From: JBKPCD01 sp046727175 | Lineage (GTDB): Bacteria; Acidobacteriota; Vicinamibacteria; Vicinamibacterales; 2-12-FULL-66-21 | Assembly: GCA_046727175.1 (NCBI GenBank) | Contig: JBKPCD010000131.1 | Location: 1 to 25,968 of the forward strand | DNA length: 25,968 bases | Direction of reading: 5' to 3' | In this document: piece by piece, positions 6,340 through 15,435 of the stretch | Numbering within the stretch: position 1 is the first letter of the stretch | Layout of the letters: the number at the start of each line of letters is the position of its first letter | Notes under the pieces: model-generated | What the model saw: only the letters and a program-made list of their open reading frames with translations | Told to the model about the DNA's origin: nothing | Database searches by the model: none | Translations under genes and position numbers: made by a program

Positions 6340-9300
6340 TCAGAATTTCACCTTTGCTGCGAGCTGTACCTGCCGTTCGACGGTTCCGCAGAGCGAGCAG
6401 GACGGGCTCGAGAGCATGGCGGTAATCCTTCCGCCCTGCGCGTTGTCGAACGTCGTGTTCGGGTTCGCGAACTGCGGGTGATTGAGGAGGTTGAACGCTT
6501 CGATCCGGAATTCGGTGTTGAAGCGGCCGATCCTCGTGTTCTTGATGAGCGACGCGTCGATGTTGAACGACCCGGGTCCGCGGATGATCCCGCGGCCCGC
6601 ATTTCCGTAGGTCCCGGTAATGTCCGGCGTCCGAACGAAGCAATCCAGGTCGTACCATCTGTCGATCGTCGGGTTGCTCAGATTTCCGTCACAGATGCGA
6701 TTGGGCCGGTTGCCGGTGTTGGTGGACTGAACGTTCTGCGTCTGCGTGATCGTCAGCGGCAGCCCGCCGCGAACCAGCACGATGCCGTTCAGCTGCCATC
6801 CGCCGTAAAGCTTCCCGGTCGCCCATGGCAGTTCGTAAATCCAGCTCGACGTGAACGTGTGTGTGATGTCGTACTCGGATGGCCCGCGGTTGTACTGCAG
6901 ATCGTAGGCGTTGGTGATTCCTGCTTCGTTGTCGGACGCGAAGTCCATCGACTTGCCAAACGTGTACGAGTTCAAGAAGGAGAAGTTGTTCGCGAACCGC
7001 CGCTGGAATTTGAGCAGCAGGCCGTGGTAGTCGACCTCACCGATACTTTTCGAGGTGCTCACTTGCCGCAGCGCCGGCGCCGTCGCGATGAACGGACGGT
7101 TCACGTTCGCGTCGGTTACGCCCACGACCGGCGGTGCCTGGTTGATATCCACTTTCAGCACCATCTGACGGCCCTGCGATCCGACGTAGGCGACTTCCGT
7201 CATGTAATTGGTGCCGAACGCCCGCTGGAAGTTGAGGTTCCATTGACGCGCATAGGCGTCCCTGAAGTCGACGTCGAACGCCGAGCGCGTGTTGCCCGCG
7301 GGCAGCGCGTTCGGGTCGACGCCGGTCGGCACCTCCAGCCCGGTCCGCATCAGCAGGTTCGTGCCGTAGCTGGTCGGGTTCGGCTGAAGCGCGGTCGCCT
7401 GAAGGAACGGCTGATTCTGGGCCTTCGACGACGACGTGCCGCCGGGTGAGAAGTTCCAGAACACGCCGAAGCCTCCGCGGATCGTCGTCTTTCCGTTACC
7501 GGTCAAATCGTAGGCGAATCCGAACCGGGGGCCGAAATCGCGCTTCGAGTAGGTCTGGAGATATCGGCCGACCTTCACGCCGGCAATGACCGCATCATCA
7601 CTCGCAATGACCGCATGGCCGTTTGTCGGATCGATGTTCGACTGGCGATTGTCGACTTCGATATATGGCGGATACACGTCCCAACGAAGTCCCATGTTGA
7701 CCGTCAACTTGCTCGTCGTTCGCCAGTCGTCCTGAACGTAAAGCGAATACTCGGGACGCTTTTCCAGGTACGTTTCTACCTCGCCGGTCGCCGTCAGCGA
7801 CGAGAGGTTTCTGATTTTCTGTGACGTGAGCCCAAGGAGGAAGCTGGCGACGTCAAAGCCGGTCGAGCTGTTGACGACGCATCCTGCCGGCTGACCGGCA
7901 CAGTTCGAGGTTTGATTGTTGTTGAACTGGAACTGGCCGACGATGTTGTCGGAGTTCAGGATTTCACGCGAGCGGAGAGTGAGGCTGCCGCCGGCCTTCA
8001 GCGTGTGTTTGCCGGTGCTCCGGGTGATGTTATCGAAGAACTGGAAGTCGTTCTGATTCGTGATGAGCGGCTGGTTGCTGTTGGAGCCGAGGTCCCGAAC
8101 GTTCTGGAAGTCGATCTGTGTCATCGCCGACGTGGCGGGGCTGAAGTTGATCCCCGGGATGCCAACAGCAGCGGCCGGATTCGCGCCGTAGTCGATCGGC
8201 GTCATGAAGAACTTGATCTGCGACCATCCGAAGCGGAACTCGTTGAGCCATTGGCTGCTCAACGTGTGCGTGTCGTTGAACGCCAGGCTCTGCGCCTTGA
8301 TCCTGCCCTCACCGGCGCCGAACGTTGCGCCGTTGTCTCCGTGGGGGAGCGTCGCCGGCTGCAGGCGATGCGTCTTCTGGAAGCTGTAGCGCACGAAGAA
8401 CCGGTTGCTCGTCGTCAGGCTGTGATCGACCTTGCCGTCGAACTGGTTGTCCTGACGTTCTTTGATGGGGTTGATCAAGTAGTTGTCGATTGGCTGGTTA
8501 CCCGTACCTCTCGCGCCGGTCGTATTCGGCTCGGGATAGAGCTGCGAAAAAATATTTCGCGCGACGCTGTCGATTCGATCGTCGGGAATCGTGTTGTTGG
8601 GGAATGTCTGACCGGTGGTTGGATCGTAGATGGGGCGCGTCAGCTCGGAAAAGTCGCCGCGGCGCATGGCGAGAGACGGCACTGTGGAGAGGAACACCTG
8701 CCCCAGGTTCTCGCGGTGTCCCTGGTAACTGCCGAAGAAGAACGTCTTGTCCCTCAGGACCGGTCCGCCCAGCGTTCCGCCGAACTGATTCTGCTTGAAC
8801 TCCGGCTTGGCGCGGCCTGCCCGGTTGTTGAAGAAGTTGTTCGCGTCGAACGCGTCATTGCGATGGAACTCGAAGGCGCTGCCGCGCAGGTTGTTGGTGC
8901 CCGACTTGATCTGCAGGTTGACCACACCGCCCATCGACCGCCCGAACTCGGCCGAATACGTGGAGGTCTGCACCTTGAACTCGTCGAGAGAATCGACACC
9001 CGGGAAAATCACAACGGTCTGCAGCCAGGTTTCGTTGTTGTCGACGCCGTCGAGCATGAAGTTGTTGTCGCGCGAGCGCATGCCGTTGGCCGAGAAGGAG
9101 GCCGACGCACGCCACGCAAGGCTGCCCGCACCGTCGATGTTCGATCCGGGAATGCCGCGGAGCACGCCGGGAATGGTTCTCGTGAGGTTCACGAAATTGC
9201 GGCCGTTGAGCGGCAGTGTCTCGATCTGCGCGTCGTTGACCGTCGTCCCGAGCTCGGACGATGCGGTCTGAAGGAGCGGTGACGCCGCTTCGACCGTGAC

Positions 9301-9681
9301 GGCTTCGGTCAGCTCACCGACCTGCAGCGTCAGGTCGATGCGGACGCGCTGGTCGACGCCGACGTCGACGTTCGACGCCGTCATCTTCTTGAAACCCGAC
9401 AACTCGGCCGTCACCGTGTACTTCCCTGTCGGAAGTGAGGGCGCGGCGTATTCACCCGAGCTGTCGGTCGTGACTGTCCGCGTAAAGCCGGTACCGGTAT
9501 GTGTGAGCGTGACCGTCGCGCCCGGGACGACGGATCCCGTGGAGTCGACGACGTTGCCGAGAATCGTCCCCGTGACCGCCTGCGCACGCGCGGCGGAGGG
9601 GGTGAGAGCGAGACCACAGAACAGTAGGAACACCAGACACGAACGCCACGCCAGTAGCACTCCGTCCTTCACCATCGTCAT
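6340..9681 (-). CDS. TonB-dependent outer-membrane receptor with N-terminal carboxypeptidase-regulatory-like domain
   Basis: 1113 aa from the ATG at 9679-9681. This start is chosen over 9711 because GGGAGG lies 5 nt upstream. A signal peptide ends near SAARAQA. Residues about 35-115 form the CarboxypepD_reg domain (ILGNVVDSTGSVVPGATVTL, DSSGEYAAPSLPTGKYTVTA). About 130-240 is the plug, with INDAQ-like VNDAQIETLPLNGRNFVNL and EFKVQTSTYSAEFGRSMGG. The rest is the beta-barrel, ending in ...LAAKVKF with the terminal Phe expected for BAM insertion. It is the Oar-like, very large receptor class greatly expanded in Acidobacteria. Ligand is unknown; glycan fragments are a reasonable guess from the neighbours. 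The energy source would be a TonB/ExbBD complex not seen here. A TonB_C protein is encoded 10 kb away. Confidence 0.92.
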   Translation of the reverse strand: MTMVKDGVLLAWRSCLVFLLFCGLALTPSAARAQAVTGTILGNVVDSTGSVVPGATVTLTHTGTGFTRTVTTDSSGEYAAPSLPTGKYTVTAELSGFKKMTASNVDVGVDQRVRIDLTLQVGELTEAVTVEAASPLLQTASSELGTTVNDAQIETLPLNGRNFVNLTRTIPGVLRGIPGSNIDGAGSLAWRASASFSANGMRSRDNNFMLDGVDNNETWLQTVVIFPGVDSLDEFKVQTSTYSAEFGRSMGGVVNLQIKSGTNNLRGSAFEFHRNDAFDANNFFNNRAGRAKPEFKQNQFGGTLGGPVLRDKTFFFGSYQGHRENLGQVFLSTVPSLAMRRGDFSELTRPIYDPTTGQTFPNNTIPDDRIDSVARNIFSQLYPEPNTTGARGTGNQPIDNYLINPIKERQDNQFDGKVDHSLTTSNRFFVRYSFQKTHRLQPATLPHGDNGATFGAGEGRIKAQSLAFNDTHTLSSQWLNEFRFGWSQIKFFMTPIDYGANPAAAVGIPGINFSPATSAMTQIDFQNVRDLGSNSNQPLITNQNDFQFFDNITRSTGKHTLKAGGSLTLRSREILNSDNIVGQFQFNNNQTSNCAGQPAGCVVNSSTGFDVASFLLGLTSQKIRNLSSLTATGEVETYLEKRPEYSLYVQDDWRTTSKLTVNMGLRWDVYPPYIEVDNRQSNIDPTNGHAVIASDDAVIAGVKVGRYLQTYSKRDFGPRFGFAYDLTGNGKTTIRGGFGVFWNFSPGGTSSSKAQNQPFLQATALQPNPTSYGTNLLMRTGLEVPTGVDPNALPAGNTRSAFDVDFRDAYARQWNLNFQRAFGTNYMTEVAYVGSQGRQMVLKVDINQAPPVVGVTDANVNRPFIATAPALRQVSTSKSIGEVDYHGLLLKFQRRFANNFSFLNSYTFGKSMDFASDNEAGITNAYDLQYNRGPSEYDITHTFTSSWIYELPWATGKLYGGWQLNGIVLVRGGLPLTITQTQNVQSTNTGNRPNRICDGNLSNPTIDRWYDLDCFVRTPDITGTYGNAGRGIIRGPGSFNIDASLIKNTRIGRFNTEFRIEAFNLLNHPQFANPNTTFDNAQGGRITAMLSSPSCSLCGTVERQVQLAAKVKF

Positions 9682-9935
9682 CGTCGCCTCCCTCAACGCG
9701 ATCGACGTCATGAGCTATGAGACTTGTGAAGCATGGCCGCTGAATGAAAGTCAATTCTCTCAGAGGCGTGTCTGAGATACCAGCAATAGTTCGTCTCGCG
9801 AACGATATCCTCGTCAGGAAACTCCGGGGCACTATGCGCCGGCTCTTCCACCCCTGGACGCACGGCTGGTTGCATCGCCGTGCCCCGAGGTGGTCCTCAC
9901 ATCACTTCTGGAGACATATGGCACAATGCGCCGTC
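9682..9935. promoter_or_regulatory. Divergent control region with a 7-bp dyad
   Basis: 254 bp between the receptor (minus) and the NIF3-like gene (plus). TCTCAGA (9758-9764) and TCTGAGA (9771-9777) form a perfect 7-bp inverted repeat with a 6-bp spacer, suited to a dimeric repressor; a smaller dyad GTTCG-TCTCG-CGAAC is near 9788-9802. CACAAT about 9 bp before the ATG at 9936 could be a -10 element, which would make the NIF3-like transcript almost leaderless. The regulator is not identified. Confidence 0.4.
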
Positions 9936-10844
9936 ATGCTTCTATCCCGCCGCTCGTTTCTCCTCTCGAGCACGGTCGCACTCGCAGGGCCGGCGGCGCC
10001 CCGGACCATCCGTCCATTCGTCCCTCAGGCTACCGATCGAGTCCTCACCGCGGCGGGGATTCTCGAGCGGATCAAGGCCAATGTTGGCATTCCCTGGATG
10101 GCCCAGACCGTCGACAACATCGTCGCCGGCTCCCCTGACACGCGCGTCAGGGGGATCGCCACGACGATGATGGCGACGCTCGATGTGCTGAAGCGCGCGT
10201 CGGCAGCAGGCCGCAATATGGTCATCACGCACGAATCGACGTTCTTCACGCATCAGGATCGAATCGACGACATCCGAACCGATCCGACGTATCAGTTCAA
10301 GGCGGACTTTGTCGAGAAGAACGCGATGGCCGTGTTCCACTTCCACGATCACTGGCACCGCAGAACCCCCGACGGGATCGCGACCGGAATGGCGCGTGAG
10401 CTCGGGTGGGAGAAGTACGCGACGACGACGAGCCCTCGGGAATTCGTGTTCCCCGAGCAAGCGCTCGCGGATCTGGCGCGATCGATCGAATCGCGCTTGA
10501 AGATTCGGACGATGCGCGTCGTCGGCGATCCGAAGCAGCGGATCACGCGCGTCCTCGCGAGCTGGGGCAATGTCAGCCTGACGCCCGGGATCCCGTATCT
10601 CGCCCGTCCCGACATCGACGCGCTCATCGTCGGCGAGACGCGCGAATGGGAGCTCGTTGAATACGTGCAGGATCAGATCGCGTCGGGAAACAAGAAAGCG
10701 TTGATCGTGCTCGGCCACGTCGTGTCCGAACAGGCAGGGATGAAGTACTGCGCCGAATGGTTGAAGTCCTTCATCGACGAGGTTCCGATCGAGTTCATCG
10801 CCGCCGATGAACCGTTCTGGCGGCCGGAGCAGCCGATTGGGTAA
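9936..10844 (+). CDS. NIF3/DUF34-like dinuclear-metal protein with Tat-type signal
   Basis: 302 aa from ATG 9936. An alternative ATG at 9918 has GGAG 4 nt upstream and would add MAQCAV; 9936 is preferred because it yields MLLSRRSFLLSSTVALAG, a textbook twin-arginine signal. The mature protein has the NIF3 landmarks: NIVAGSPDTRVRGIATTMMA (about 40-59), then HESTFFTH, the first metal-binding His cluster; a middle AVFHFHDHWHRR; and LIVLGHVVSEQAGMKYCAEW near the C-terminus with the second GHxxSE metal motif. NIF3 proteins normally sit in the cytoplasm as hexameric rings with a two-metal site, acting perhaps as GTP cyclohydrolase-like or hydrolase enzymes. Export makes this one unusual. It lacks the extra inserted domain of longer homologues. 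The function is unknown. Confidence 0.82.
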   Translation: MLLSRRSFLLSSTVALAGPAAPRTIRPFVPQATDRVLTAAGILERIKANVGIPWMAQTVDNIVAGSPDTRVRGIATTMMATLDVLKRASAAGRNMVITHESTFFTHQDRIDDIRTDPTYQFKADFVEKNAMAVFHFHDHWHRRTPDGIATGMARELGWEKYATTTSPREFVFPEQALADLARSIESRLKIRTMRVVGDPKQRITRVLASWGNVSLTPGIPYLARPDIDALIVGETREWELVEYVQDQIASGNKKALIVLGHVVSEQAGMKYCAEWLKSFIDEVPIEFIAADEPFWRPEQPIG

Positions 10845-10878
10845 CTTGCAAGAAAACACGCTCGCACAGAGGAGACAC

Positions 10879-10967
10879 GAGACGCGGATGAACGCAGATT
10901 CACGCCGATGGCCGGCTTGCGTCGCGGCCGGAGAAGATCCGCGAGTATCCGCGGAAATCCGCGTCTC
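10879..10967. repeat. Imperfect palindrome of decamer units (CGCGGAT type) at a convergent junction
   Basis: Left arm 10879-10909 begins GAGACGCGGAT and continues as 10-bp units of form nnnCGCrGAT; right arm 10937-10967 ends ATCCGCGTCTC and has the same 10-bp rhythm inverted. The outer 11 bp pair perfectly and the remainder partly; the loop is 27 nt. It lies between the NIF3-like gene and the GH36 gene, whose 3' ends face each other. Likely a bidirectional terminator or a dispersed repeat. Confidence 0.72.
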
Positions 10968-10978
10968 GTCGGCAATCA

Positions 10979-12826
10979 TCAGCGGATGCGTTCGAGTGAC
11001 AGCAGGCCTGACACGGGAACTTCGAAACTCACGACACCTTTCGCCAGCCGGGTTCGACCGCTCTTCACAATCCGTCCACGACAGTCGCGCACGTCGTACC
11101 GGTAGTCACCCATGTCGCCAGGAACCGCCAGAACGACGGCGCCCGAGTGCTTCGCGTTTACCACATCGAAGCGCGGCACGCTGCGCGCGCCATTCAAGTC
11201 CACCACGACGTCGTTGTAGACCGCCACGATCTCCTTCTCGGGCGTGCGCGCGCGGACGAGCGGATAGTTCGCGGACGGGAATGGCGCATCCAGCTCTCCG
11301 TCCAGAAGAACGGCGCGGTTCGCGATCCAGTACTCCGTGTAGAACTTCACCATTTCGAAATGGTCCGCGGGAACGTGCTGCAGGCGCACCGACACCTGCG
11401 GCACCGAGAACAGGATGTTGAGCAGCTGAAAGGCGGCGATCTCGACCGGCTCCTCTTCGTGCCACATGATCATGTCGGCGTGGACGGGGGTCGTGCCGCT
11501 CAGCAACCGCAGGTCGATCACCTTGACCCGGTTCGCGAGGTACGCGTTCGGGCTGTCGCTCGCGCGGAACATGTTTCCGTACTTGCGAATCAGCGGACCG
11601 ATGTACGGCTGCCGGAACTCGATCATCACGTCGGCATTCAGCTTCTCGAGCTCCGTGATGATGTCGGTCATCAAGCGATCCGTCGCTTCGTTCACCGACG
11701 CGTAGTCGCGTCCGCCCGCCGCCTCGAGGACGGTCTGCTCGTCGGCAACGAACCGGTCGATGAAATCGAGCTTGTACCCGTCGAGCCCCCACTCGCGCAC
11801 GGCCTTCGAGTAGATGTCGATGAGATACCGGCGCACCTCGGGGAACCGTGGATCGACCACGTAGGCGCCGAGGCGTTGGTCGAACTGCAGCGATTTGTCC
11901 TTGAACCGTGCAGCGACTTTGGCGTTCTTGCCGACGAACGGGACGGCATACCAGAGCACGACCTTGATGCCCATCCGGTGACACGCGTCGACGAAACCCT
12001 TCATATCGGGAATGCGCTCTGGCTCCCAGTCGCCCGTGAACGCGTATCCGCGACTCGCGTCGAGCGTCTGCCAGCCATCGTCGACGATGATCGTTTCGAA
12101 GCCGAGCTTCTTTGCGACTGCGACTTCCTTGAGGAGCTCGGCAGAGTCGACCTTCTGGTGGAAGTTGTACCAGGTCGAATACACGGGCAGCCTTGCCGCT
12201 GCCGGGACGGTTGCCGGCCGATAGCCCGGCTGCGCGGCCCACCAGTCCGCGACGCCGCGCAGCGTCCGCTCGTACGGAACCGGACGACGATCGATGCGGA
12301 TCTCGGCGCGGTACTCCGTCAGCGCCTCATGCCGCTCGGCGAAGAACACAACTTCGTTGTAAATGAGGCCGTCCTCCTCGCGCACACCCGAACCCGCGCT
12401 GATGGTGTTCAGCGCATCGGACACCGCAAACGTGAGGACGTTCTTGTTATCGCTCGTGAACAGGCAGCTCACCGGAGCTTCACGCGCGAACATCGAGGCC
12501 TGGAGCCGGCCGTTCGACCAGTCCGGACGCATCGTCTTGTTCACGAACCGGCCCGTCATCCAGTGGCCTGCCACGTCGTGCGACGGAACGGCCCATTTCA
12601 CTGAGAATCCTGGAGGTGTCTGACGTTGCGGATTCCGCAGGGTCAGCGACAGAACTTCGAGGCCGTCTTCGATCTGCTTGACGTCCGCCTGGAGCGCGAA
12701 GCCCTTCAGATCGCCGATGACCTGAATGTCGAAGCCGGCTGCACGGAGCGAGGTTTGTGGGTCCTGGGCAGCCGCACCGAGCGGCAACACAGCCGACAGG
12801 ACCACAACGCGGGCGGGTCTCGTCAT
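10979..12826 (-). CDS. GH36-type alpha-galactosidase-like glycoside hydrolase, secreted
   Basis: 615 aa from the ATG at 12824-12826; the longer in-frame start at 12862 would spoil the signal peptide MTRPARVVVLSAVLPLGAAA|Q. An N-terminal beta-sandwich (about 20-210) precedes the TIM barrel. Barrel marks: PVYSTWYNFHQKVDSAELLK (about 228-247), FETIIVDDGWQTLD, IKVVLWYAVPFVGK, then GLDGYKLDFIDRF with Asp354 as the expected nucleophile and FRASDSPNAY with Asp424 as the expected acid/base. A small C-terminal beta domain ends in PVSGLLSLERIR. The family retains configuration and removes terminal alpha-galactose or related sugars. Length is a little short of many bacterial GH36 enzymes, typical of the exported group. 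No Shine-Dalgarno is evident. It faces permease 1 divergently. Confidence 0.88.
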   Translation of the reverse strand: MTRPARVVVLSAVLPLGAAAQDPQTSLRAAGFDIQVIGDLKGFALQADVKQIEDGLEVLSLTLRNPQRQTPPGFSVKWAVPSHDVAGHWMTGRFVNKTMRPDWSNGRLQASMFAREAPVSCLFTSDNKNVLTFAVSDALNTISAGSGVREEDGLIYNEVVFFAERHEALTEYRAEIRIDRRPVPYERTLRGVADWWAAQPGYRPATVPAAARLPVYSTWYNFHQKVDSAELLKEVAVAKKLGFETIIVDDGWQTLDASRGYAFTGDWEPERIPDMKGFVDACHRMGIKVVLWYAVPFVGKNAKVAARFKDKSLQFDQRLGAYVVDPRFPEVRRYLIDIYSKAVREWGLDGYKLDFIDRFVADEQTVLEAAGGRDYASVNEATDRLMTDIITELEKLNADVMIEFRQPYIGPLIRKYGNMFRASDSPNAYLANRVKVIDLRLLSGTTPVHADMIMWHEEEPVEIAAFQLLNILFSVPQVSVRLQHVPADHFEMVKFYTEYWIANRAVLLDGELDAPFPSANYPLVRARTPEKEIVAVYNDVVVDLNGARSVPRFDVVNAKHSGAVVLAVPGDMGDYRYDVRDCRGRIVKSGRTRLAKGVVSFEVPVSGLLSLERIR

Positions 12827-12985
12827 GGTTGAGTAGCTTGCTCCGAACGCGCCGTCGTCCACAAGTGGTGGGACGAAGCGATCGCCCCGTGCGCTCGCGA
12901 ACCATCAACGCGTTTCGACCGTCCAATGAGCATCCGAACGAGACGCCGCTGGCCGGTGTCTAATCGCGAGAAGGGCGCCAAACAC

Positions 12986-15418
12986 ATGCAGACGGTCTGG
13001 CAGGACATCAGATACGGGATGCGCGGGTTCGCGAAACAGCCGGCGTTTGCGTTGCTGGCCGTCATGACGCTGGCGCTCGGCATTGGCGCAGCCACGACGA
13101 TTTTCAGCGTGATTCAGAACGTGCTGCTCGATCCGTTCCCGTACATGGACGCCGACCGCGTGGTTGCGCTGCAGATTCACGACACCGCCCGCAGCCGGCC
13201 CGGCGGACGCAACTTCTTTCAGCTTCCGGAATTCCTCGACTACCAGGAACAGAGCCATGTCTTCGAAGATGTCATCGGCGGCGGAAACGAAGACGTCCTG
13301 ATGACGACGGCCGACGGGACCGAGCAATTCACCGGCGGCTACACGACGCCGAATACGTTCCAGTTTCTCGGCGTGCCGGCACTCATCGGCCGTGGCATCA
13401 CTCCGGACGATGCCAAGCCCGGGGCGCCGCCGGTGTTCGTGATGTCGTACAAGATGTGGCTCAGGCAGTACAACCTGGACCCGAGCATTCTGGGCCGCAG
13501 CTTCGTCCTCAACGGCGTGCCCACGACGCTCGTCGGGATCATGCCGCAGCGGTTCACCAAACTGGGTTCTGACCTGTGGCGTGCGATCACGCTGGATCGC
13601 GGCAATCCCGAAATCAACCAGCGTTACTTCATGTTTCAGGCCAGGCTGAAACGCGGCGTCACGATCGAGCAGGCGGCGGCGGATCTGGACGTGATCGCGC
13701 ACCGAATTGCAATGGATCACCCGACGGACTATCCGAAGCAGTTCAGGGCGACGCTGGTCAGCTGGGTCGACAACGTGGTCGGTCAGTTTCGAACGACGCT
13801 TTACGTGCTCGCCGGCGCTGTTGCGTTGCTGCTGTTCATCGCCTGCAGCAACGTGGCGAACATGCTCCTGGCCCGGGCTGCCGCGCGAGAGAAGGAGATG
13901 GCGATTCGGACGTCGCTCGGGGCGAGCCGGCTGCGCCTCGTCCGGCAGTTGCTGATCGAAAGCCTACTGCTGGCAGCGGGCGGCGTCGTCTTCGGTTGTC
14001 TCTTCGCATACTTCGGGATGAAAGCGCTGGTGATGTTGATCCCTGAAGGATTGATCCCGCGAGAAGCTGTCATCAGTCTGAACGTGCCCGTTCTCTTCTT
14101 CAGCCTCGCCGTGGCGATCCTTACGTCGATTCTCTTTGGATTGGCGCCGGCGCTGCAGACCGCGAGGCGCGACATGGTGGAACCGCTCAAGGATTCGGGC
14201 AAGGGCGTCACGGGCGGTTTTCGTCGAGCCTGGCTCCGGAACTCCCTCGTCGTCGTGGAAGTCGCGCTATCGCTTGTCCTTCTCGTCGGTGCCGGCCTCC
14301 TCATGCGGACGTTCGTCGCGCTCCAGACCGTCGACCTCGGATTGAATCCAGACAATATCCTCGTTGCGCGATTGCCACTCCCGCGGGGGCAATACGAGAC
14401 TGCGGCAGCCAAGCAACGATTCTTCCGCGAGCTCCTGCAGCGCCTGCACGCGCTGCCCAGTGTCGTTGCGGCAACGGAGACATCGACTCTCCCGCCGTAC
14501 GGCGGGATCGGAACGGATATCGACGTCCTCGGCAAGACACCAACGGAACGGTGGAACACGATCTTTCAGTTGTGCAGCGAAGGCTACTTTCCCACGCTGG
14601 GACTGCGGTTGCTGCGTGGCCGCACGCTCTCGGAAGCCGAAGTCAACGGTGCGAGGCACGTCGCCGTCGTCAATCAAACGTTCGTGAATCGCTATCTCGG
14701 AAGAGACGACCCGATCGGACAGCAGGTCCGTTTGAAGCTGCTCGGCACGCTTCCGAATGGCAAGGTCGAGAACCCCGTGTTCGAGATCATCGGTGTGGTG
14801 TCGGACGCAAAAAATCGCGGGATCCAGGAGCCGGCCGGGCCGGAGATGTTCATTCCGTACACTGTCACGAGTGCATTCGAACGCGGCATTCTCGTCAGGA
14901 CGCAAGGAAATCCCGCAGCGCTGCTCAACAGCGTCCGGCGCGAAATCTGGTCGGTCGATCGCGGCGTCGCCGTGACAATGACCGGGACGCTGAACGAGTA
15001 TCTGTCGCGATTCTCGTACGCAGAGCCGCGGTTCAGCCTGGTCGTGCTCGGCGTGTTCGCAAGTGTTGGGCTCGTCCTCGTCGCGATCGGCGTCTACAGC
15101 GTGATCGCATACACCGTGTCTCGTCAGATTCACGAGATCGGCATCCGTGTGGCGCTTGGCGCCTCGCGTGCGTCCGTTCTTCGGATGGTCGGGGTGATGG
15201 GGCTGCGGCTGATTGGACTCGGTGCAGCCGCGGGGCTGCTCGTGAGCTACTGGGCCGTCAGCATCATCCACAATCAGCTCTGGGCGATCTCCCCTCACGA
15301 TCCGCTGACGCTCGTCGGCGTTGTCGCAGTCATGACGCTGGTCGGCCTGGCCGCATGTTTCTTCCCCGCACGCCGCGCCACGCGCGTCGATCCGATCATC
15401 GCGCTCAGATACGAATGA
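12986..15418 (+). CDS. MacB/FtsX-type orphan ABC permease 1 (ADOP-like, no PadR prefix)
   Basis: 810 aa from ATG 12986, giving MQTVWQDIRYGMRGFAKQPA, the usual opening of these permeases; the upstream in-frame start at 12926 adds an unlikely Arg-rich stretch. Architecture: TM1 (about 20-45), a MacB periplasmic domain, an FtsX block from about 270 (FIACSNVANMLLARAAAREK, MAIRTSLGASR), a mid-protein repeat of the TM/periplasmic unit starting near 415 (RNSLVVVEVALSLVLLVGAG), and a C-terminal FtsX block from about 685 (VSRQIHEIGIRVALGASR). This is the duplicated two-copy layout of acidobacterial orphan permeases. No ATPase gene is near, so partner and substrate (export of lipids, peptides or mechanical signalling as in MacB/FtsX) are unknown. 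Confidence 0.9.
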   Translation: MQTVWQDIRYGMRGFAKQPAFALLAVMTLALGIGAATTIFSVIQNVLLDPFPYMDADRVVALQIHDTARSRPGGRNFFQLPEFLDYQEQSHVFEDVIGGGNEDVLMTTADGTEQFTGGYTTPNTFQFLGVPALIGRGITPDDAKPGAPPVFVMSYKMWLRQYNLDPSILGRSFVLNGVPTTLVGIMPQRFTKLGSDLWRAITLDRGNPEINQRYFMFQARLKRGVTIEQAAADLDVIAHRIAMDHPTDYPKQFRATLVSWVDNVVGQFRTTLYVLAGAVALLLFIACSNVANMLLARAAAREKEMAIRTSLGASRLRLVRQLLIESLLLAAGGVVFGCLFAYFGMKALVMLIPEGLIPREAVISLNVPVLFFSLAVAILTSILFGLAPALQTARRDMVEPLKDSGKGVTGGFRRAWLRNSLVVVEVALSLVLLVGAGLLMRTFVALQTVDLGLNPDNILVARLPLPRGQYETAAAKQRFFRELLQRLHALPSVVAATETSTLPPYGGIGTDIDVLGKTPTERWNTIFQLCSEGYFPTLGLRLLRGRTLSEAEVNGARHVAVVNQTFVNRYLGRDDPIGQQVRLKLLGTLPNGKVENPVFEIIGVVSDAKNRGIQEPAGPEMFIPYTVTSAFERGILVRTQGNPAALLNSVRREIWSVDRGVAVTMTGTLNEYLSRFSYAEPRFSLVVLGVFASVGLVLVAIGVYSVIAYTVSRQIHEIGIRVALGASRASVLRMVGVMGLRLIGLGAAAGLLVSYWAVSIIHNQLWAISPHDPLTLVGVVAVMTLVGLAACFFPARRATRVDPIIALRYE

Positions 15419-15421
15419 TCG

Positions 15422-15435
15422 GATTCAAAAGAATC
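15422..15435 (+). terminator. Small hairpin just after the permease 1 stop
   Basis: GATTC-AAAA-GAATC, a perfect 5-bp stem beginning 4 bp after the TGA stop. Weak alone, but it leads straight into the GC-rich hairpin array. Confidence 0.35.

Noticed and set aside
7912..9282. 456-codon open frame on the plus strand across the receptor gene
   Set aside because: It is antisense to the well-supported TonB receptor; long shadow frames are expected at this GC content and the product resembles no family.
11147..12604. 485-codon open frame opposite the GH36 gene
   Set aside because: Same reason: His/Arg/Val-rich translation with no domain, while the minus strand has clear catalytic motifs.
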